Notes: generated from the sequence alone by a model not told the origin. Shown: positions 1 to 5,638, numbered from the stretch's first letter. The stretch: 6,121 nt of DNA from Gammaproteobacteria bacterium (GCA_028282045.1 JANQIS010000185.1:1-6121); one strand, 5' to 3'. Numbers and translations: made by a program.

Positions 1-541
1 TATCGAGGCGATAACAGGTGAGGCAGCGCTAGTGCATTTTCAACAGCTTACTACACCACAGCAAACGGTTGCTGTATTATTGAAATCGAGTCGGGAGCAG
101 TTGGTGGATAAGCTAAATCAACTGTTGCTTGATCAGCGTCAGTTAAAAAAGGCGTTGGATAAGCTCAAAGCAGAGCAGGCAGTTGCGAACTCTGACAACT
201 TGGCTGATCAGGTGATTGATGTGGACGGTGTTAAATTGTTGGCTGCAGAAGTTTGTGATATCGAGCCTAAAGCCATGCGCGAGTTGCTGGATCAATTGAA
301 GCTGCAATTGGGTTCGGCTGTGATTGTGCTCGGTTTAAAACGTGGTGATAAAGTCAATCTGGTCGCCGGGGTAACAGATGATCTCACGGCTCGTTATAAA
401 GCAGGAGACTTAATTCGCTTTGTTGCCCAACAAGTCGGTGGCAAAGGTGGTGGCAGGGCTGATATGGCGCAAGCTGGCGGCACCCAGCCAGAAAACTTGG
501 CTACAGCGCTCGCTTGCGTACCTCAGTGGTTACAGCAATAA
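1..541 (+). CDS. alaS: Alanine--tRNA ligase, C-terminal part (5' end outside window)
   Basis: This is the last 179 residues of alanyl-tRNA synthetase, which charges tRNA-Ala and clears mischarged Ser/Gly-tRNA-Ala in the cytoplasm. The reading frame is open from position 2, so the GTG at 32 is an internal valine and not a start. The visible part opens with IEAITGEAAL, the end of the editing (tRNA_SAD) domain. A Leu/Lys/Gln-rich helical stretch follows (visible residues about 14-60), matching the coiled-coil linker. Then comes the C-Ala/DHHA1 domain, with IDVDGVKLL, a beta-rich core, and the glycine-rich signature GGKGGGRADMAQAGG starting near residue 146. Most relatives have RPD where this one has RAD, a minor change. 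The gene ends TGGTTACAGCAATAA. In many gammaproteobacteria lysC and csrA follow alaS, but here a convergent small gene does. Identity is secure from the signature and from overall similarity to E. coli AlaS as recalled. Confidence 0.97.
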   Translation, partial: IEAITGEAALVHFQQLTTPQQTVAVLLKSSREQLVDKLNQLLLDQRQLKKALDKLKAEQAVANSDNLADQVIDVDGVKLLAAEVCDIEPKAMRELLDQLKLQLGSAVIVLGLKRGDKVNLVAGVTDDLTARYKAGDLIRFVAQQVGGKGGGRADMAQAGGTQPENLATALACVPQWLQQ

Positions 542-546
542 TGTTG

Positions 547-750
547 TTAAGCTTCAACCGAATCAATAACAATGGCCATTTGATCTGCTAAATCCAGCAG
601 ATCATGATCAGAGAGTTTTTCTAATGTAGCGTACATTGCTGTAGTATGTTGAGTGATTTGCACGATATGCTCACCATTACGGTTAAACCCTTTATAGGTG
701 CGTGGGATACGATTGAATATCTCTCGAATTAAGGTATGTCTGTTGCTCAT
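547..750 (-). CDS. Small hypothetical protein, 67 aa
   Basis: I do not recognise this protein. It has 67 residues with no cysteine, no signal peptide and no membrane segment. The N-terminal half is basic (MSNRHTLIREIFNRIPRTYK) and the C-terminal half is acidic and leucine-rich (LEKLSDHDLLDLADQMA, likely helical), which suggests a small soluble two-part protein. Support for a real gene is the very good ribosome binding site AGAGGTGAG (764-756), with its AGGTGA core 6 nt from the ATG, and a candidate promoter upstream (818-847). It converges on alaS with 5 bp between stop codons. Transcription is therefore antisense to the alaS tail unless it is terminated. A strong inverted repeat (581-604) lies in its 3' half. 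It could be a small regulatory or stress protein, but nothing in the sequence assigns a role. Confidence 0.72.
   Translation of the reverse strand: MSNRHTLIREIFNRIPRTYKGFNRNGEHIVQITQHTTAMYATLEKLSDHDLLDLADQMAIVIDSVEA
581..604. repeat. Perfect inverted repeat, 9-bp arms (possible hairpin downstream of alaS)
   Basis: Arms TGATCTGCT (581-589) and AGCAGATCA (596-604) are exact reverse complements around the 6-nt loop AAATCC. A further 10-bp palindrome, GATCATGATC (600-609), overlaps the right arm, and a run of five T follows at 616-620. Read on the + strand it lies 40 nt past the alaS stop, so it could slow or end the alaS transcript. The T run is 11 nt from the stem, so it is not a standard intrinsic terminator. 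On the - strand the same bases are codons of the 67-aa protein (the LLDLADQ region), and no T run follows. The repeat is a direct observation; the terminator role is an inference. Confidence 0.5.
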
Positions 751-817
751 GTCGTCTCACCTCTCTGGCCTGAATTATTTATTATTGTTAATTTAATGTT
801 ATTAAAATGTTTAACCT

Positions 818-847
818 AGTATAAAAGTAATCGGCTATAGATTGCAA
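818..847 (-). promoter_or_regulatory. Candidate sigma70-type promoter for the 67-aa protein
   Basis: On the - strand, TTGCAA (847-842, 4/6 to the -35 consensus) is followed after 18 bp by TATACT (823-818, 5/6 to the -10 consensus). Transcription would begin near 811, leaving about 60 nt of leader before the ATG at 750. The surrounding 781-840 is only about 20% GC, so chance matches are likely and this is a prediction only. Confidence 0.35.
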
Positions 848-952
848 AGCTTAAATTTGTCAATCTCACTATGAGAAGGGTAAGGTCGTGATTTGCCTAA
901 GGATATTATAAATATATTGAAATATACACCCTATTTAAACTAGGTATTTCAC

Positions 953-966
953 TGTCAAATATGACA
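953..966. promoter_or_regulatory. Inverted repeat TGTCA-N4-TGACA, putative operator
   Basis: Half-sites TGTCA (953-957) and TGACA (962-966) form a perfect dyad around AATA. Additional copies of the same pentamer in either orientation lie at 973-977, 1014-1018 and 1069-1073, making five half-sites in about 120 bp. Such clustering is typical of binding by a dimeric transcription factor, but the regulator cannot be named from this sequence. It lies about 195 bp upstream of the candidate malic enzyme promoter's -10 element. Confidence 0.3.
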
Positions 967-1136
967 CTTTAATGACATGCTCTAGAGTAAAACGGTGGGT
1001 TTTATTCATTTCATGTCACTTGATGCTCATCCTCAAAGCGCTGTGGGGCGATTACCTGGGCAACGTGATGACATATCCGGGCTTGTAATTAAACATTGAT
1101 TGGCGTCTAGGCATTTATAAGATTACGATCGCGTGA

Positions 1137-1165
1137 TTATATCATCGAGGGATTTTTGGCATAAT
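1137..1165 (+). promoter_or_regulatory. Candidate extended -10 promoter for the malic enzyme gene
   Basis: TGGCATAAT (1157-1165) is an extended -10 element: a TG dinucleotide one base before CATAAT, which matches the -10 consensus at 5/6. A weak -35 (TTATAT, 1137-1142) lies 17 bp upstream. Transcription would start near 1172, giving a leader of about 24 nt to the ATG at 1196. This would exclude the in-frame GTG at 1133 as the start codon. Confidence 0.4.
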
Positions 1166-1195
1166 AGCAGCCAATTACATATAACAAGAATGATT

Positions 1196-2422
1196 ATGTC
1201 TGATCAACCACTATGCCAAGCGGCCTTAGAATATCATGAGAAACCGACTCCCGGTAAATTGGCGGTACGTATTACTAAACCAACGGAAACACAGAATGAT
1301 TTAGCATTGGCTTATAGCCCTGGGGTTGCTGAACCAGTACGCCAGATTGCTGATAATCCCGATGATGTGTATCGCTATACTAACAAAGGTAACTTAGTTG
1401 GTGTTATTAGTAATGGTTCAGCCATTCTTGGTCTCGGTAACCGTGGTGCTTTAGCAAGTAAGCCTGTTATGGAAGGTAAGGGCGTGTTGTTTAAGCGTTT
1501 TGCTAATATTGATGTATTTGATATCGAGATTAGTGCTCAAAGCGTCGCTGAGATGGTTGAGACAATTGTGAATATTGCGCCAACTTTTGGTGGTATTAAC
1601 CTGGAAGATATTAAGGCGCCGGAGTGCTTTCAGGTTGAATATGAACTGAAAAAATTACTTGATATTCCTGTGTTTCATGATGACCAACATGGTACAGCGA
1701 TTATTACTGCTGCAGGGCTATTAAATGCTTTGGAGCTGCAAGGTAAGGCCCTGGAAGATGTGCAGATTGTGTGTGTTGGAGCCGGTGCGGCAGGGATTGC
1801 CAGTATACAGTTTTTAGTACGCTTGGGCGCCAAGCGCCAAAATATCTATATGCTCGATAGTCAGGGAGTTATCCACACTGAGCGTCATGGTATTGGCCCG
1901 TATAAATTTGCCTTTGCGCGTCAGACTGATAAGCGCACATTAGATGATGTCATTGCCGGTGCTGATGTATTTATTGGTGTGTCTGGACCGGATATTCTCT
2001 CAGCAGAGCAGTTAAAAAAAATGGCAGCTAACCCTATTGTATTTGCGTTGTCTAACCCAGACCCGGAAATTCATCCTGAGGTAGTGGCTGCAACACGCGA
2101 TGATTGTATTGTAGCGACAGGGCGTTCAGACATGCCAAACCAGGTAAATAACGTGCTGTGTTTCCCTTATATCTTTCGAGCTGCTTTGGACTGTCGGGCA
2201 CGAAATATCAATACAGAAATGTATATTGCAGCGACAGAGGCGATTCGACAGCTTGCAAAGCAGCCGGTGCCAGACGCTGTTAAAGCGGCTTATCCTAACG
2301 AACCACTCAAGGGATTTGGTGCAGATTATATTTTGCCCAAACCGACTGATGAGCGCTTGAAAGAGTGGATTGTTCCCAAAGTGATTGAGGCAGCCGTAAA
2401 AACAGGTGTGGCAAGGGCTTAA
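1196..2422 (+). CDS. maeB: NADP-type malic enzyme, short form without phosphotransacetylase domain
   Basis: Malic enzyme converts malate to pyruvate and CO2 with reduction of NAD(P)+, supplying pyruvate and usually NADPH in the cytoplasm. Numbering from the ATG at 1196 (408 aa), the malic N-terminal domain shows Y40 in AYSPGV, K95 in the MEGKGVLFKRF segment, and metal ligands E137-D138 (NLEDIKAP) and D163 (FHDDQHGTA). The Rossmann domain has GAGAAG at 195-200. It ends at ADYILPKP plus a short helix, where E. coli MaeB (about 760 aa) would continue into a phosphotransacetylase-like domain, so this is the short form. I chose 1196 because MSDQPLCQAALEYH matches the family's N-terminus and AAGA (1186-1189) is spaced 6 nt away. 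ATG 1190 and GTG 1133 are in-frame alternatives. Cofactor preference is inferred from family only. mdh follows 71 bp downstream on the same strand. Confidence 0.93.
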   Translation: MSDQPLCQAALEYHEKPTPGKLAVRITKPTETQNDLALAYSPGVAEPVRQIADNPDDVYRYTNKGNLVGVISNGSAILGLGNRGALASKPVMEGKGVLFKRFANIDVFDIEISAQSVAEMVETIVNIAPTFGGINLEDIKAPECFQVEYELKKLLDIPVFHDDQHGTAIITAAGLLNALELQGKALEDVQIVCVGAGAAGIASIQFLVRLGAKRQNIYMLDSQGVIHTERHGIGPYKFAFARQTDKRTLDDVIAGADVFIGVSGPDILSAEQLKKMAANPIVFALSNPDPEIHPEVVAATRDDCIVATGRSDMPNQVNNVLCFPYIFRAALDCRARNINTEMYIAATEAIRQLAKQPVPDAVKAAYPNEPLKGFGADYILPKPTDERLKEWIVPKVIEAAVKTGVARA

Positions 2423-2493
2423 TACGGTTATGGCTACCAATACAGAGTTGGGCTACTATGATTAACAAAACTTAAATCGAATTGGAGATATCA

Positions 2494-3456
2494 ATGTCAC
2501 GTAAAAAAATTGTTTTGATTGGTGCAGGAAATATCGGTGGAACTTTGGCCCATTTAGCTTTGTTAAAGAATTTGGGCGATGTGGTGTTATTTGATATTAC
2601 CGAAGGTATACCCCAGGGTAAGGCACTTGATTTAGCACAATGTGCTCCGGTAGAAGGTTTTGATGCAAATGTTATTGGCTCAAATGACTATCAGACCATC
2701 AAGGATGCTGATGTGGTCATTGTCACTGCCGGAGTAGCGCGCAAGCCAGGCATGAGCCGCGATGATTTGCTGAGCGTTAATGCCAAAGTGATGAAAGATG
2801 TCGGTGAGGGTATTAAAAAATACTGTCCTAAAGCTTTTGTTATTTGTGTCACTAACCCTTTGGATATCATGGTACGGTTATTGCAAAACTTCTCTGAAGT
2901 GCCTGATAACATGATTGTTGGGATGGCAGGTGTTTTAGATTCTTCACGTTTTCGCACTTTCTTAGCCTGGGAATTTGGTGTGTCAGTTAACCAAGTGCAA
3001 GCCTATGTGCTGGGTGGGCATGGTGACAGTATGGTGCCATTGACAGGTATGAGTAATATTGCCGGTGAGTCATTGGATGCCTTGGTCGCTAAAGGCGCTA
3101 TCAAGCAAAGTCGTTTGGATGAGATTGTTGAGCGGACTCGTAAAGGCGGCGGTGAAATTGTTGGTTTATTAAAAACCGGTTCGGCATTTTATGCACCGGC
3201 AACCTCAGCGATTTATATGGCTGAGAGCTATCTGCTGGATAAAAAGCGCATTGTGCCTTGTGCAGCTAAGCTGACAAAAGGTCAATATGGTGTTGATGAA
3301 GCCCTGTTTGTTGGAGTACCGACTAAGATCGGTGCCAATGGGGTTGAGGAAGTGATTGAGGTACGCCTTACCGATGCAGAACAGAGCAATCTGCAGCTTT
3401 CTATCAATGCGGTGAAAGAATTAAATCAGGTGGCTGATAATTTGGGCTTGAGCTAA
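2494..3456 (+). CDS. mdh: Malate dehydrogenase, LDH-like type
   Basis: NAD-dependent malate dehydrogenase, the TCA-cycle enzyme interconverting malate and oxaloacetate. The 320-aa protein has the GAGNIGG nucleotide loop (10-16), D34 at the end of the second strand (NAD preference), the substrate-specificity arginine R83 in ARKPGMSRDDLL with R89, N121 in TNPLD, the D149/R152 pair in LDSSRFR, and catalytic H176 in GGHGDSMVP. An arginine at position 83, where lactate dehydrogenases have Gln, supports malate over lactate as substrate. Length and sequence fit the LDH-like MDH group common in alphaproteobacteria and Bacillus, not the E. coli-type enzyme. ATG 2494 is chosen over the in-frame TTG at 2482 because GGAGA (2484-2488) sits 5 nt upstream. 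It may be co-transcribed with maeB, or use a weak internal promoter (TATGAT, 2457-2462). No clear terminator follows. Confidence 0.95.
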   Translation: MSRKKIVLIGAGNIGGTLAHLALLKNLGDVVLFDITEGIPQGKALDLAQCAPVEGFDANVIGSNDYQTIKDADVVIVTAGVARKPGMSRDDLLSVNAKVMKDVGEGIKKYCPKAFVICVTNPLDIMVRLLQNFSEVPDNMIVGMAGVLDSSRFRTFLAWEFGVSVNQVQAYVLGGHGDSMVPLTGMSNIAGESLDALVAKGAIKQSRLDEIVERTRKGGGEIVGLLKTGSAFYAPATSAIYMAESYLLDKKRIVPCAAKLTKGQYGVDEALFVGVPTKIGANGVEEVIEVRLTDAEQSNLQLSINAVKELNQVADNLGLS

Positions 3457-3494
3457 AGATCAAGAACAATGGTCGTGACTAAACACGCCCTTAC

Positions 3495-3534
3495 TTCCGT
3501 TAAAGCATAGTTAATGGTATACTACATTTGTAGT
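3495..3534 (+). promoter_or_regulatory. Toxin-antitoxin promoter with overlapping operator dyad
   Basis: TATACT (3518-3523, 5/6 to the -10 consensus) stands 17 bp after a poor -35 (TTCCGT, 3495-3500). A perfect dyad, ACTACA-TT-TGTAGT (3521-3534), overlaps the -10 box, and a further GTAG follows at 3537-3540. In type II toxin-antitoxin operons the antitoxin, alone or with its toxin, usually represses its own promoter through such a site. That role is inferred here from position. The antitoxin ATG is 28 bp past the dyad. Confidence 0.5.
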
Positions 3535-3561
3535 GTGTAGATACTTTTGTGGGATGGTTTG

Positions 3562-3780
3562 ATGGGCGTGCCGATTAGAATTAATGAAGATGTTTATAAT
3601 GCAGCGAGAGAGGTTGCCAGTGCTGAGTGCCGGTCTATTCCGCATCAAATTGAGTTTTGGGCAAAAATAGGTAAGTGTGCTTTGGACAATCCTGACCTGC
3701 CCATTGATTTTGTCAAAGAGCTTTTGATATCGAAGCAATCTAGCCGAACATTGGCGGAGCCTTTTGATTTTGAGCAATGA
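3562..3780 (+). CDS. ParD-like antitoxin of a type II toxin-antitoxin pair
   Basis: This 72-aa protein resembles the ParD-like antitoxin family. It opens with a short strand (MGVPIRIN, 1-8) followed by a helix (about 9-22) and the family-typical segment RSIPHQIEFWAKIGKCA (24-40), consistent with an N-terminal ribbon-helix-helix DNA-binding fold. The tail (41-72, acidic overall and ending EPFDFEQ) would be the toxin-binding part. ATG 3562 is preferred over the in-frame TTG at 3547 because the family starts at MG(V/I) and GGGA (3551-3554) lies 7 nt upstream. The stop is one base from the toxin's ATG, so translation is probably coupled. It would neutralise the toxin and bind the dyad at 3521-3534. 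Family assignment is from recalled pattern, without a database search. Confidence 0.82.
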   Translation: MGVPIRINEDVYNAAREVASAECRSIPHQIEFWAKIGKCALDNPDLPIDFVKELLISKQSSRTLAEPFDFEQ

Positions 3781-3781
3781 A

Positions 3782-4063
3782 ATGTCTGATATAACTATCA
3801 AACAAATGCCAGCATTTAAAAGATCATACAAAAAGTTACATAAACAGGAAAAGTCCAAAGTTAATGAAGCAATTCGTGAAATTATCGAAAACCCTGGAAT
3901 AGGTGAAGAAAAGAAGGGTGATTTAGCTAATGTGTACGTTTATAAGTTTAAAATTCACCAACAAGAAATTCTATTGGCTTATGAGTGGAATCCTAAATTA
4001 AGATTATTGTTGGCATTGGGTGTTCATGAGAACTTTTATCGTGATTTGAAAAAGAGGCGATAA
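3782..4063 (+). CDS. RelE/ParE-family toxin
   Basis: A small basic protein of 93 aa belonging to the RelE/ParE superfamily. It shows the usual order: an N-terminal strand plus helical hairpin (FKRSYKKLHKQEKSKVNEAIREII, 12-35, given here only as a landmark with K/R/E-rich faces), then the GEEKKGDLANVYVYKF segment (41-56), the strand EILLAYEW (62-69) and the C-terminal signature HENFYRDLKK (82-91). Members either cut mRNA on the ribosome (RelE-like) or poison gyrase (ParE-like), and the sequence alone does not decide which. ATG 3782 follows the antitoxin stop by one base, and the in-frame TTG 3764 would overlap the antitoxin. At about 31% GC it is clearly lower than mdh (about 43% in the part counted), which suggests horizontal acquisition. 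No residue looks missing and the gene appears intact. Confidence 0.86.
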   Translation: MSDITIKQMPAFKRSYKKLHKQEKSKVNEAIREIIENPGIGEEKKGDLANVYVYKFKIHQQEILLAYEWNPKLRLLLALGVHENFYRDLKKRR

Positions 4064-4125
4064 CTGATTTTGCTCCCTTTTGTGGCATATTTTTTGCTAA
4101 ATATATTGCTGTAGAGTCACAAAAA

Positions 4126-4167
4126 TCAATATGATATTGAGAAATTCTAGCACGGATGTGCTATCAT
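4126..4167 (+). promoter_or_regulatory. mlaA promoter region with two operator-like dyads
   Basis: Two perfect inverted repeats lie side by side: TCAATAT-G-ATATTGA (4126-4140) and TAGCAC-GGAT-GTGCTA (4148-4163). They cover a candidate promoter made of TTGAGA (4137-4142) and the extended -10 TGCTATCAT (4159-4167). The 19-bp spacer is long, but an extended -10 can tolerate a poor -35. The predicted start is near 4174, about 26 nt before the GTG start of mlaA. A second copy of the inner element, CACGGGTGTG (4170-4179), repeats CACGGATGTG (4151-4160) with one change. The dyads are seen directly; repression or activation through them is inference. Confidence 0.42.
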
Positions 4168-4199
4168 GCCACGGGTGTGTGATAAGTGAAAAATAATAC

Positions 4200-5051
4200 G
4201 TGCGAATTAGATTTATCAGTTTTGGGATTATTATAGCAACGGTATTGCTACTAAGTGGTTGCGCTACGCAGCAAAACCCTGATCCCCTGGAAGGCTATAA
4301 TCGGGTTGCTTTTCAGTTCAATATGGATTTTAACAAAACCTTTGTTGAGCCGGCCGTGAGTGGTTATAAGTATGTTGTGCCCAGTGAAGCACGTACCGGT
4401 GTGCGTAACTTTTTTAATAACATTTTCACCGTGCCTGATATCGCCAATGATGTTTTACAATTGAATTGGCGTTATACACTCAGGGACGTAGGGCGTTTGG
4501 TTCTTAATACAACATTGGGATTGTTTGGCGTTATTGATGTAGCATCTAAAGTTGGGCTTGAGCCGCATACACAAAGTTTTGGTTTAACGTTGGCCCGTTG
4601 GGGTATATGGCCTGATTCACCTTATTTTATCATTCCTGTTTTAGGGCCAAGTACTTTGCGTGATACGCTCAGTTTAGTGCCCGACTACTTTATGAATCCG
4701 GTTAGTTACGTTAGGCCAACTTGGCACCAATACCCAATTGCTGGCTTGTATATGTTGCAATTGGCTACAGATACACTACCAAAACTCGACTTTATCACTC
4801 AAGATGCGATTGATCCTTATATTGCCATGCGTAATGCTTATTTACAAAATCGTAAGTTGATTCTGCAGCGTATTATGAATGATGGCCAAATCCCATTAGG
4901 TAATATTGAAGGCGAGGAGCAAAATATTCACGGCGCACTAAACGTTGATTCGGTGGATATTACACCGAAAACCCAACCGGCTTACCCTTCAGTGGAGAAT
5001 ATTAAAAAAAATACAAACCATACTGCCACCCCCACTAGGCTTGATCTTTGA
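4200..5051 (+). CDS. mlaA: MlaA (VacJ) family outer-membrane lipoprotein
   Basis: MlaA is the outer-membrane component of the Mla pathway, which removes phospholipids from the outer leaflet and passes them to periplasmic MlaC. The 283-aa product has a lipoprotein signal: Arg-containing n-region (MRIR), hydrophobic core (5-18) and lipobox LSGC with the lipidated C21. No Asp follows the cysteine (CATQQ), so Lol sorting to the outer membrane is expected. The core motifs are DPLEGYNRVAFQFN (28-41), the FFNNIF/VPD region (71-80), GLFGVIDVAS (107-116), FGLTLARWGI (127-136) and DPYIAMRNAYLQNR (205-218). Residues 219-283 form a low-complexity hydrophilic tail. The start is GTG, because an in-frame TAA at 4194 excludes anything upstream. 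The ribosome site is weak (AAGTGA, 4184-4189, 10 nt away). The gene stands alone, with no mlaBCDEF neighbours in view, and converges on maf with 5 bp between stops. Confidence 0.95.
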   Translation: MRIRFISFGIIIATVLLLSGCATQQNPDPLEGYNRVAFQFNMDFNKTFVEPAVSGYKYVVPSEARTGVRNFFNNIFTVPDIANDVLQLNWRYTLRDVGRLVLNTTLGLFGVIDVASKVGLEPHTQSFGLTLARWGIWPDSPYFIIPVLGPSTLRDTLSLVPDYFMNPVSYVRPTWHQYPIAGLYMLQLATDTLPKLDFITQDAIDPYIAMRNAYLQNRKLILQRIMNDGQIPLGNIEGEEQNIHGALNVDSVDITPKTQPAYPSVENIKKNTNHTATPTRLDL

Positions 5052-5056
5052 GTTTG

Positions 5057-5638
5057 TCAATGAAATAGCACACTAACACCACACGCTTCAAACATGCCCA
5101 GTAAACGCATCAGTGGCAGGCCAATAATCGCGTTAGGGTCGTCACCTTCATAACGTTCAGTGAGTGCTATACCCAAACCTTCTGAGCGAAAGCTACCGGC
5201 ACATTGTAGGGGCTGGTCTTTTTCAATATAGGCAGCGGCGGTACGTTGATCAAAATTTTTGAAGTGAATAGTATAAGGTTCTAAGCAAGACTGTATTGTA
5301 CCGTCATGTGTGTTAATCAAACACAAGCCACTGTAGAACGTAATCGCTTTACCGCTGGCCTGTAATAGCTGTTCGAGAGCGCGTGTTACGGTATGGGGTT
5401 TGCCCACGGGCTCATTGTTGATTACGGCAACTTGATCAGCGCCAATGACCAAGGGATTGTCATAACACTCAGCCACCTTGCGGGCCTTGGCAATGGCCAG
5501 GCGCTCCACCATTTGCTGTGGTGACTCATCTGGGAGTGCAGTCTCATCCACGTGTGGAGAGATTTGCTCGAACGGGATGGCCAGTTTGCTGAGTACTTGT
5601 GCCCGTGCCGGTGAAGAGGAGGCCAGGATCAACTGCAT
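5057..5638 (-). CDS. yceF: Maf-family nucleotide pyrophosphatase, YceF type (m7GTP)
   Basis: Maf proteins hydrolyse non-canonical nucleoside triphosphates to monophosphates. The YceF subgroup prefers 7-methyl-GTP. The 193-aa protein has the N-terminal nucleotide-binding motif LILASSSPARAQVL (3-16), E45/R46 in MVERLAIAKA, the catalytic aspartate region VIGADQV (64-70, D68), K80 in VGKP, and the C-terminal signature CAGSFRSEGLGIAL (147-159) followed by EGDDPNAIIGLPL. ADQV instead of ADT(I/V), and SFRSEG, fit YceF and not YhdE. Substrate is therefore inferred by subgroup. Its ATG lies inside the end of wrbA (10-bp overlap), with only a weak ribosome site (GGTG about 8 nt away), so translational coupling to wrbA is likely. 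An 8-T run on the - strand (5011-5004), about 46 nt past the stop, lacks a strong stem. Confidence 0.93.
   Translation of the reverse strand: MQLILASSSPARAQVLSKLAIPFEQISPHVDETALPDESPQQMVERLAIAKARKVAECYDNPLVIGADQVAVINNEPVGKPHTVTRALEQLLQASGKAITFYSGLCLINTHDGTIQSCLEPYTIHFKNFDQRTAAAYIEKDQPLQCAGSFRSEGLGIALTERYEGDDPNAIIGLPLMRLLGMFEACGVSVLFH

Larger units (their letters stand above)
751..1195. other. 445-bp divergent intergenic region without a convincing gene
   Basis: This region separates the 67-aa gene from the malic enzyme gene. Its left part is very AT-rich (781-840 about 20% GC). It holds several short dyads: TCTCA/TGAGA (864-876), TATATT/AATATA (913-926), the imperfect CCTATTTAAACTAGG (930-944) and TGTCA-AATA-TGACA (953-966). 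Further TGACA/TGTCA half-sites lie at 973, 1014 and 1069. A more GC-rich patch (1021-1085, about 55% GC) contains an ATG-initiated reading frame of only 28 codons (1013-1099) with no well-placed ribosome binding site. I see no tRNA or recognisable riboswitch. The region most likely carries the promoters and operators of the two divergent genes. Confidence 0.6.

Noticed and set aside
32..34. GTG at 32 as a gene start
   Set aside because: The same frame is open and AlaS-like from position 2 (IEAITGEAAL), so this is an internal valine codon of alaS.
913..926. TATATT-GA-AATATA dyad as an operator
   Set aside because: It is a pure AT dyad in a region of very low GC, so chance is a sufficient explanation without conservation data.
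1133..1195. N-terminal extension of the malic enzyme from GTG 1133
   Set aside because: The 21 extra residues do not resemble the family N-terminus, and a candidate extended -10 promoter (1157-1165) lies inside this stretch.
2126..2440. Reverse-strand reading frame of about 104 codons inside the malic enzyme gene
   Set aside because: Antisense shadow of a well-supported gene; Cys/His/Arg-rich with no domain and no credible ribosome site examined.
2691..2957. Reverse-strand reading frame of 88 codons inside mdh
   Set aside because: Antisense shadow of a conserved enzyme; no recognisable protein features.
3473..3486. CGTG-ACTAAA-CACG as a terminator after mdh
   Set aside because: Only a 4-bp stem, and no T run follows.
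3511..3858. Reverse-strand reading frame across the toxin-antitoxin promoter and antitoxin
   Set aside because: It runs opposite to two recognisable genes and their promoter, and its product shows no family resemblance.
5004..5011. Eight-T run on the - strand as an intrinsic terminator for maf
   Set aside because: No stem longer than about 3 bp precedes it on that strand, and it lies inside the mlaA coding sequence.
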